This document shows positions 45,934 through 54,850 of a stretch of 64,000 bases of DNA, piece by piece (the first letter of the stretch is position 1; each line of letters opens with the position of its first letter). The DNA is taken from positions 2,435,501 to 2,499,500 of the forward strand of contig NC_083519.1 in NCBI RefSeq assembly GCF_032362555.1, read 5' to 3'. This DNA is from Amyelois transitella. Taxonomy: Eukaryota > Arthropoda > Insecta > Lepidoptera > Pyralidae. The position numbers and the translations under genes are program-made. A model generated the notes under the pieces. It was not told the origin of the DNA, made no database searches, and was given only the letters and a program-made list of their open reading frames with translations.

Positions 45934-46211
45934 GAATATGTGATTTTTTTTAATTGATAAATTTAAATATAGAACTACAAGCATAGTATTCGGAATAATT
46001 TTAGGTTATAGAAATGGTTAGTACTGGTACATGTGAGACCTCAAATGACTAAAAGAACGCATACAAAACATTCACACAAGATAGTTTCAAGTGGAATAAG
46101 GCATTTCTATTGACTTATATTATTCCGCTTTCTATGTCTACATGTGTTATTGCATTTTATTAGTGTAAGTATTATTAATGTTTAAATGTATTGGGATTAT
46201 TATTGAATGCA

Positions 46212-46217
46212 AATAAA
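46212..46217 (+). promoter_or_regulatory. Probable COG1 polyadenylation signal
   Basis: AATAAA lies 279 nt after the COG1 stop codon. Confidence 0.55.
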
Positions 46218-46258
46218 TTAATATATTTTATCAATTTGTATTTATTTAAATACTTCAC

Positions 46259-46264
46259 TTTATT
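46259..46264 (-). promoter_or_regulatory. Probable polyadenylation signal of the Gly-rich gene
   Basis: AATAAA on the minus strand, with a second at 46241-46246. These are the first canonical hexamers downstream of the Gly-rich stop at 46606. Their use would place the duplicated terminal exon inside the 3'UTR. Confidence 0.4.
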
Positions 46265-46381
46265 TTAAAGCTCTTTTTGTTACTTATAAGGAATGAGTGA
46301 AATTTCTCTGAAAAAATACAGTGTTAAATAAAACAAAAAATATAAGTTATTTAATTTGAATTTTATAAAGCATCATATCCT

Positions 46382-46479
46382 CTAGTATAATAGGTTATAT
46401 CCGGGTCGGAATTGGTTATACCCGGGGTATGAACCCGGGTCATTGTTGTAGGGGAAGCCATCAACTATAAAGAATACTT
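46382..46479 (-). pseudogene. Duplicated terminal exon of the Gly-rich protein gene
   Basis: This second, shortened copy of the last coding exon and 3'UTR encodes GFPYNNDPG, then YPGYNQFRPGYN and LLY before a TAG stop. A possible acceptor (TTTTTAAGTTAG) at 46480 gives phase 1, the phase of the preceding introns of the gene, so use as an alternative last exon is possible. The downstream AT-rich sequence also matches the 3'UTR of the main copy. Confidence 0.55.
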
Positions 46480-46605
46480 CTAACTTAAAAATGTGACAGG
46501 TTGTAATTTAGTAAAGGTGGTGTAAAATAAAACAAAATGTAAGTTATTAAATTAAAATGTAATAAAACTGTGCAGGTACATCATATCTCTGGTATATTAA
46601 TTTAA

Positions 46606-49437
46606 CTATTGCACGTCCTTCTCAGTGGAAGCGCTTTTGTCACCGACTTTTCTTCCTAAAAGCCTAAAATTGTCATTGTAACCGTCATTATAACCACCGA
46701 AATAGTTACCGCCCTGGTATTGGTTATATCCGGGTCGGAACTGGTTATACCCGGGTCGGTAACCGGGGTATGCGCCCGGGTAATTGTTGCCAGGGAATCC
46801 TCCAGCCCCCGGGAACCCACCGGCGGCACCCGGGTAACCTCCCGGATATCCGGGCCGGCCGTCGAAGCCTGGCCTGTAGTAGTTCGGTCTGTAACCTGGA
46901 GACAGATTTTGAGGTTATTTTTAAGGTTCAATTTGTAAAAAGAATTTATGAAAGTAATAAGCTCTAAAATTGTTTTTGTTCCTAAATCACATGCGTATTA
47001 GGTATACCTATTGACTACTAATTCGATTTTTTTGAGTTACATGCATAATTTCCGTAGGAATGTTTTGTTTAACGTGACGATTGAATAGTAAGTGTCGATC
47101 AAGTGGTGTAAAAAACACAAAAAACATTAGTTAGTAGCATAGATATTCTCTATGGGTAGAGAAAATACTATCAAATAATGGGTGTCAGAATTATAGATAT
47201 ATATTTCTAAAACTTCATTTGTTACTGCTTATAAGTAGGTAAAATATGAACCCTGTTGGGCATCGCAATTTTAGAATAATATGGCAGGTTTATATTTTTT
47301 TATATCGGCTATTATGATGAATATAGCAATATTAAAAAAAAATTGTCGTAATAAATTTGAAGTTGATATTTATAAGCAATTTAAAATAAATAAAAATTAT
47401 AAGATGTATTTAATTAATAAATTTAAATGTTAATATTTCTATAGTTTATAACTCGTCCGTCTTGAAGGTTAAAGGCGTTATGTAAATGTTTTTGTTAATC
47501 GTGGTATTGTTATACTCATTGATAACAAACCTCCGTAGTTAGGATAACCTGGTCCCCCGAAGCCTGGGTTTCCACCTTGGTAACCTAAGAAAGAATGGGA
47601 ATTGAGAACTCTTTTTTTTTTTAATTTACGTAATCTGTTCTTTCTATAAACTCACAATGAAATGTCATTGATTATGCAGATACAATAAACAAGAATACAA
47701 TAGATTTTTTAAATAATGTAGGTACAAGGATTGTCACAGATGTTTACACATAGGTACATATAATCACGTCTATATCCCTTGCGGGGTACACAGAGCTAAC
47801 AGTTTCGTAAAGACTGATGGGCCGCGTTCAGATGTTTGGCTTGATGATAGAATTAACATGAACGATAGATGTCACAGATTAACTTCACCAAAAGTGAATG
47901 ATGTAAATTCACATTTTAATTTTAAACTAGCCACTCGCCCCTACTTCGCATGGTAAGCCTTTATAGACATAAACTCTCTTTCCAACATTTCAAACAGGAA
48001 CAAAATCCGTCCACAACTTTCCGAGATTAGCGCATAAGTACATACACACAGAGAAAATATGGTGGACTTTATAATACATATTTAGCGATTGGGCAGCTTT
48101 TTTATTATTCGATGCCGCATGTAGTTTATTTCAATCATACCTACCAACCTTGAACAAATGTGAACTACATTTATTCATCTTGTTGGTGCTTTTAACAATC
48201 AAATCTTTGAGGATTTTCCCACGTTTGTATGACCTCAGAGCTCCTATTTACTATTCGGTCATAATATAATATAGGTAGGTACATAATAAATGTACCAACG
48301 ACCTATCTAGATTAGTTAATTGTGTACCAACAGGGAATATATATATTATATCTTGCAAAATTCAATAGCCTAGGTACTGATACAGTATGTTTTATTGGCG
48401 GAAAGTATTTTAAATCAAGATTATGCAACGCTGTTTTGCCAGCAACACGCGCGAATTTAGCGCACCCTAAAAAGAATACAGGTTTAGGCAAATCCCGCGG
48501 GAACTATATGTTTTTATCGGGATGAAAAGTACGTTATATAAATGGTTTTGACGAGGTTCCTGACTTTATACAGAGCGAACTGTCGTCTGACCTCCAAACT
48601 AAATCCTCAAAATCTCGTCAAAAAATTGCTTACAACTTAAATGACTTCAAGGTTAGTTCTATTTACAAAACAAAACTCACCTCCCCCCACACCACCCTGA
48701 TAGCCGCCGCCGCCCGGATAGCCTATGCTACCCGGGTAACCGCCGAGTCCGCCTCCGTAACCTCCCCCATAACCGCCATAGCCGCCCTGGTTATAACCCC
48801 CCTGATAACCGGATGGGTAACCGGGCCTCAGTAGCCCATAACCCCCACTCCGCCGCGTCGTGTCCAATTCGCTACTGTTTTCTCCTAATGCCTTTGCCAC
48901 TGTTGCTATTGTGCATAGTAAAATTATTGTATTCTGAAAAATAAAGGTAATTTTCATAAATGCTAAATGAAAATGTTTTCTAAAGGACAAAGTCGTTTGG
49001 TTATCTTATTAAAAGATAATTTTGGTGCACCAACAAAATGTTTAATATTTAACTAATAAATCTATTGAAATTGGACATTATAATAATTAGGTACAATACG
49101 CATAAGGTATTTTTTTTTATTATGGCATTTTATAAACGTAGGCATTTTATAAACGTATTTTCTTTCATAAATCGGATTTTCTGCATAACGATGAACAAAT
49201 GTCTGATTTTCGTTCTTACAAAACTGCGTGACAAAAACAAAAACAAAATTTATAGTTCACACGAGCTTTTAAAACAACCGAATAAATTCACAAATTAATG
49301 GATCCATAAATACACGAAAGCACAAACACTGGCATAAAACAATATTAAAAAAACCGAATCAAAAAACTTATTCACAAATCGATTTCAAATTCGAATCGGT
49401 GCAAAAAATATTTAAATTATCTCACCATAAAACTCAT
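46606..49437 (-). CDS. Secreted Gly/Tyr/Pro-rich structural (cuticular-like) protein
   Basis: Coding exons: 49437-49426 (12 nt), 48933-48681, 47584-47531, 46895-46606. The sum is 609 nt, 202 aa. The 12-nt first exon supplies MSFM, joined to NTIILLCTIATVAKA, giving a signal peptide of about 19 residues. The mature protein is low complexity: GGY/GYGGG repeats from about residue 33, then YPG, GFPG and RPGYNQ repeats, ending in a charged tail (GRKVGDKSASTEKDVQ). The introns after the first are phase 1, so GY modules can be added or lost without frame change. Such composition is typical of insect glycine-rich cuticle or other extracellular matrix proteins; the exact role is unknown. An in-frame ATG at about 48957 (MKITFIFQ) lies upstream of the exon 2 acceptor and is less likely the start. 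Confidence 0.82.
47753..47855 (-). repeat. Family A tail fragment
   Basis: TACATATAATCACGTCTATA, TTGCGGGGTACACAGAGC, then the hairpin block and GGCTTGATGATAGAATT. In intron 2 of the Gly-rich gene. Confidence 0.7.
48440..48570 (+). repeat. Lep-type interspersed repeat
   Basis: It contains GCGAATTTAGCGCACCCTAA and TATGTTTTTATCGGGATGAA, matching 7907-8070. In intron 2 of the Gly-rich gene. Confidence 0.5.
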
Positions 49438-49482
49438 ATTTAAATTTAACGCGATAACCGCTCAAGAGTATACGTATAGGCT

Positions 49483-49518
49483 CAATGATTTTGTCTCACG
49501 GCATTGTCGTCTTTTATA
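49483..49518 (-). promoter_or_regulatory. TATA/Inr core promoter of the Gly-rich gene
   Basis: TATAAAAG at 49518-49511 is followed 32 nt later by an initiator-like TCATTG (49488-49483). The predicted 5'UTR is about 49 nt, leading to the ATG at 49437. TATA promoters fit stage- and tissue-regulated cuticle genes. Confidence 0.7.
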
Positions 49519-52500
49519 CGAACAGACAGAACTGAGTTCCAGGGTTTTTTGTATGTAGTTATCTAGCGTTGTTATACGTATAACATAATAATAGACGCCG
49601 AAAGAAATGCTACATTTCCTGTCAAAGTACTTCTGCTTTTCCTATAGGAACTTTGCAATTATGAGTGATTGCTGATTAGGCTATTGTTCGCAATTGAATT
49701 GGGAATTGACTAAGTAGAATTGAACATACATATAATTACGTCTATATCCCTTATGGGGTAGTCAGAGTCAACAGTCTTGAAAAGACTGAAAGGCCACGTT
49801 CTGCTGTTTGGCTTAATGATAGAATTGTACTGGCGTGTTTTTGTAAACATCTAATAAAAAATGTCTGCAGTTTTTGCTATTTGATAATGTATATCAATCG
49901 ATAATTTATATTGTGTCTTTGAACGTGTTTTAAATTAAATGTAGGTCCATAATAATCATGAATGTCCATGAAAATTTAAAACATTAACAAAAAGTAAACA
50001 TAGTCGTGTTCATATTACAAATTTAAATTTCATTGATTAATATATTCGACTAACATTCAATAGATTGGTAAATAATTTTAAGAATACAGACTTAAGTTAC
50101 CTTTTATGACTGTGGAGGGTGCAACGGGAACACGCAGAGGAAAAGTTAATCTTTTTAAATTAAATATCGTGAAATCAGGATTACTTGTAGATAGAACTTT
50201 GAAGACACGAAAGTTGGTGTTAGTGATGAGGTGTGAGCTTATTAGGTACCTTCAATCAACTTCATATCAAGTTACTTACCTTGTAAAGAAATTTATGCCA
50301 TAATAATAGAAGCGGATTCGCATAAAAAGGGTGGTTGCCGTGTGATTTCCGGCATTTTAGAATAGAACCGTATCTTTCCCTTGGATTTCGTAAAAGGCGA
50401 CTAAGAGATATATATATGTAACTATTTAAGTCTCAAGTCTATCATAAAGCCATACATTTGAACGTGGCCTTTCAGTCTTTTCGAGTCTGTTGGCTCTGTC
50501 TACCCCGCAAGGGATATAGACGAGACTATATGTATATAGGTACCTGTGTATATCTTTGAATTTTAATGCAGCGAAAATAATGCCGTTTGCCCTTGTCATG
50601 TGACCTTGATATTGTTATAATACTATGTGTTACATGACTTCTTTGTGCTCATAAACACAAAAAAGCTATTCGGTAATATCACATAATATGAAAACAATCA
50701 CATTCGCCTATTCCTTTTCAAGATCAAATATTTTTTATAATGGGAATATATTGACATCAAATTTGGTAACACATATGTATAGTATAATCATTAAGCCGTA
50801 CAGCTGAACGTGGGCTTTCAGTCTTACTGTTGCCTCTGTCTACCCCGTAAGGGATTATTTGTATGCATAAAATCATATGATCAAATCACGTGCATAAATT
50901 TAAATAAACTTATACATCAATAAATAAAAGAGAGGTAAATTGTATATAAAAGAAACTCAAAAACAACTGAACCGATTTTGATGAAATTTGGTTCACAGAC
51001 AGAAGACACTTTAGGAATAAAAAAGGATATTTTTTTGTTTTAAAAATTCCCATGGGAGCGAAGCTCAGCGCAAAGGCTATAGTTATTAAGAAGATACATC
51101 ATCTTAAAGTAAAAAGTATACTTAGGTACTTACTTATTTCAAATTCCCACGGGCGATGTTCCCCAAGGTTCCATCAGTTGTTTTTGGCGCTATGGGAATA
51201 CATACAGTTTGAATTGTTTAGTATCATAATATAAATACACGGAAGTCCCATACTTAGTGTTCCTAATAGTCCCGCAAGACATTCAGGCAAGGATAATGTT
51301 TGGAGCAAGCGTAGAATAATAATCTGCGTTATGATTCATTTGTTATGTTAATTCGTCTGTTTGTGAGATGTAGGTAGCTATTTTCTTTTTAATGAACTAT
51401 GTATACACACTCATATATATATTATAATCACGTCTTTAATATTATAAACAGAGTTAATAGTCTAGAAAAGACTGAAAGGCCACGTTGAGCTCGATGTAAT
51501 TGAGATTAAGTAGATATTAGTCACTATTTGAAGCTCAATTCTATTATTAAGCCAAACAGCTGAACGCGGCTTATCAATCGCTTCAAGACTGTTGGCTCTG
51601 TCTTCCCCGCATAGTATACAGACGTGATGATATGTATGTAAAGTGTTAATTTACTCCGAGACGCCCCGCCGTTGCAAAGAGATTTTACGACGTTGTGAAA
51701 TAAAGTCACAAAGTCTATTTTCCTTTAATGTAATATGCCCGTGGGAGCCTTCCTCGGCAGCTTTAGATTTTTATACAGTTTTATCCCATTTATGAGCGTT
51801 AAAATTTAGCTAAAAAGATGCCGAGGCAATTTGCCAATTTTTTCTCCTTTTATGCTCTACGTAAGGTTTAAATTAGATGTGTTTTTATTTTACATAGGGT
51901 CATGAAATGTCACGCCTTGCATCATCAATGCTGATACCGTACTTCTGAAATAGAGACAAGGAATGCCTGTGTAAGATTCTTGGGTAGATTGCGCTGTAAA
52001 TCCAAGTAAAATTAATTTATTAGAACTTATGGTATACTTAATTTGACGAGACAATGAGAACGCAAGGATTCGTTCACCTTCGTTGATGTTCGGTCTAGTT
52101 CGGCTCCTTAGTGTGGTGGTGGGGATGGTGGGTCGCCAGCAACGGGGTAATAGGTTCGAGATTGTACACCTATAACCACGAACCTAATTTTGGGTAAGTC
52201 AGGTTTTACACAAAGGGAGGTACTCCTATCTTAACTCCTTAACCTTGTAGGCGAACCAAAACCAAATTTGATCATTGTTACATCTGTTCTTATTGATGTA
52301 GGAACGACTAAGTACTCGAATGTAAATTGACGTCCGATGAAAATGCTGCAGTGTAGTTTGTTCCGCCGCTTCTTCTACACATGCGCTTTGGAAGCGGTAG
52401 TAGTTATAATTAGATTTAAGTCATGTGACGTCAATAAGTGATACCTTGTATCCAATTTTGAAAATAAATCTATTCTATTCTATAACAAACATTAATCTGC

Positions 52501-52849
52501 TTTGCTCTCGATAGCACAGAGCACGGCACAGCACAAACAACACAAATACAAACTGGCAAATAATTGGCTTAATTCATCACGTGAACTTTTTGTTAAAACC
52601 AATTTGTGGTAGTCAAAATTTGATTGAAGATAATTGTAGGGTGTGTCTTGTGGCGACACGTAAGGTAAAGATAATTGTAAAGGTGGTTGACATAGGTAGT
52701 TTATGTGACAAAAACAATTTCGGTGAGTAAGTATAAACACCAGCTTTGTTTTCGTCAGGAGTTAGTTCTCTTACAGAGAAATAGCTTTGAAAAGGCAATT
52801 TTGAAGTAACAAGAAGAATTGTATACTTTTTTATATCTCCAATCTCTCT
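49519..52849. other. Intergenic region rich in family A fragments
   Basis: No gene. Family A pieces: 49728-49830 (minus), 50330-50540 (plus, near complete), 50785-50860 (plus), 51420-51490 (minus) with 51520-51640 (plus). A family C 3' end at 52351-52482 carries GCAGTGTAGTTTGTTCCGCC and an ATTCTATTCTA tail. A Lep-type remnant is around 50940-51080, and a possible family D piece is at 52190-52290. Confidence 0.55.
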
Positions 52850-52925
52850 TGCCTTGGCAGTCTTGATAAGACTGGTAGGCCACGTTCAGCTGTTTGGCTC
52901 AATGATAGAATTGAGATTCAAATAG
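52850..52925 (-). repeat. Family A repeat, left part of an interrupted copy
   Basis: It runs GGCAGTCTTGATAAGACTGG to GAGATTCAAATAG and stops where the LINE begins. The copy continues at 58156. Confidence 0.8.
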
Positions 52926-53524
52926 TTCTCTTTCGTCCGATATTCTGAGCAAGCTAGACGTGTTATCCGTTAATTACTAAAATAATAAATTGTGTTTACA
53001 CGAATTACGCATCTAATATCATTCAAATTAGTGCAATAATCCCATATAAGTACAAATTGCACATACGACGCATAAACTTAAAAGCTGCTTCATCCGCGGC
53101 GGGTCGAAGTCCACGGCACGTTAAAGCGAGCGCGGTTACCGCAACCCCACCCCGCAAGAAAAAGACCTGCTATTTTTATCTCACCTCGTGCGCGGACGCG
53201 GACGGCCGAGTACTTCCGAAGTTTTACGACTGACGCTGTGACGCATGAGCTACGACCCAGTACTACGAGTCTACGACAAGGACGCCTATATGTACTGCTA
53301 CGAGGACGCTTAGCTACGCGTTGCCCGTTTGTTCTAATAAATTGCGAGTGTTTATCAAGTAAACAAGTGATCTGTTAAGTGATTTAAACCTACAAGCACA
53401 TACTTCGGGTGGTCTTCTATAAAGGATTTACTTATTTTGGAGCCTCCTTATTACTTGTAAGTAATAGAAATAGAATTTATAACTTAGCCTTTGTGTTTTG
53501 GTCTTATAAGAAACAATTAAACAG

Positions 53525-54403
53525 GTGATATACTCGACTAACATGGCATTAGACCAATCACTCTCAGACTCCGAAATAAACCGTGTACAGGATCAAACTA
53601 CAACACCAAATTTTGTTAATGCCAGGCAAAAGAGAAAATGGAAAGACGACCGGAGTGAAGGCTATACAGAAATGAAAGAGATGATTATGAAATTGACGGA
53701 AAACCAAGAGAAGGAGTTTAAACGAAATGCTGCTATTTTAAAAGAGATTCAACAATCAAACCGTAATATTGAAAACTCGGTGTCATTTTTATCGGCGCAA
53801 AATGAGGAGCTCAAGCAGAAATTAGAAAAACTAGAAGCTCAAAAAATAGAAGATAAAAAACTAATAACTATTTTAGAAAATAAAATCGAAGACATGCAAA
53901 GGGATAATCGTAAGTCAAATTTGGAGTTAAAGAATGTCCCAAAAAAGAACAACGAGTCAAAGGAGGACCTCATTGACATGGTTTTAACTCTGTCAAAAAA
54001 CATTGGAGGAGAAATTAATAAGAGAGACATCAAGGATATTTATCGCATCCGGGGGAGAAAGGAAGAAACAAGGAATACACCTATAATCGTGGAGACGACA
54101 TCTACAATTATAAAAAACGATACATTAAAACTCTGTAAAGCTTTTAACGTGAAGCATAAAACAAAATTATGCGCAAAGCATTTAGGCCACCGAACGGCAG
54201 AAGATACACCAATATTTATTTCTGAACACCTTACCCCCCGTGCCTCCCGCCTTCACTTTCTGGCTCGTGACCTTGTGAAGGCAGGGTCTTTCAAGTTTTG
54301 CTGGACGGCGTATGGAAAAATTTATTTGAGGAAAGATGAACAATCGCAAATTGTCTTGATAAACAGTGAATCTCAAATTCAAAAATTAAAAGACCAAATA
54401 TGA
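53525..54403 (+). CDS. LINE ORF1 protein: coiled coil plus FP-like domain
   Basis: The frame is 292 aa; the internal ATG at 53543 (MALDQ) has a better start context (AACATGG). Residues about 45-135 are Glu/Lys/Gln-rich with heptad spacing and should form a coiled coil. Residues about 145-285 resemble the domain of baculoviral FP25K-type proteins that occurs in ORF1 of many insect LINEs: DIYRIRGRKE, FISEHLTPRASRLHFLARDL and YGKIYLRKDE are the clearest parts. In other LINEs ORF1 products bind RNA and chaperone reverse transcription; that role is inferred. It ends in TGA at 54401. Confidence 0.88.
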   Translation: MIYSTNMALDQSLSDSEINRVQDQTTTPNFVNARQKRKWKDDRSEGYTEMKEMIMKLTENQEKEFKRNAAILKEIQQSNRNIENSVSFLSAQNEELKQKLEKLEAQKIEDKKLITILENKIEDMQRDNRKSNLELKNVPKKNNESKEDLIDMVLTLSKNIGGEINKRDIKDIYRIRGRKEETRNTPIIVETTSTIIKNDTLKLCKAFNVKHKTKLCAKHLGHRTAEDTPIFISEHLTPRASRLHFLARDLVKAGSFKFCWTAYGKIYLRKDEQSQIVLINSESQIQKLKDQI

Positions 54404-54415
54404 CTAGGTTTTGCT

Positions 54416-54850
54416 ATGTGTATAACATTTATCTTACATTATATTACGTTTATTTTAAATAATTATTTTCCTTTACAATCTGCTTACAATATGCTTTCTT
54501 TATTATTCACATTACCTATATGCTTTAGAAAAATGTTTATTAAATTTTATAATTTGTATGTTACGTATATCACATTATATAACCTAAACAATAATAAGCT
54601 TTCTATGTACACTTATATAATACTTTATCTTAAACCAGTTATAAATATATATTTATTGCTATTATATATTATTTGTTTGCTACGTAATATCTACGAGCCG
54701 TCTTTTGCGATAATGGGCTTATTTACTAAAATTACCGATGTAAATTTAAATTACTATAATGTTAATTACAACTATGTTTTGTATATATTATTAGAAAAAG
54801 AACAATTACGATTTAAAAGATGCAGACCTCGTACTAATGATTATGGGTGA
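54416..54850 (+). CDS. Open frame filling the ORF1-ORF2 gap of the LINE
   Basis: 144 codons, starting 13 nt after the ORF1 stop and ending in TGA that overlaps the ORF2 start by 14 nt (ATGATTATGGGTGA). The product would be very rich in I, L, Y and N with several hydrophobic stretches. It matches no family I know. AT-rich DNA readily produces such composition, so it may be fortuitous. Its exact fit and the stop-start overlap are why I list it. Confidence 0.3.
   Translation: MCITFILHYITFILNNYFPLQSAYNMLSLLFTLPICFRKMFIKFYNLYVTYITLYNLNNNKLSMYTYIILYLKPVINIYLLLLYIICLLRNIYEPSFAIMGLFTKITDVNLNYYNVNYNYVLYILLEKEQLRFKRCRPRTNDYG

Noticed and set aside
46720..46967. Plus-strand frames opposite the Gly-rich last exon
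   Set aside because: They are antisense shadows. The minus strand has the signal peptide, promoter and consistent splice phases.
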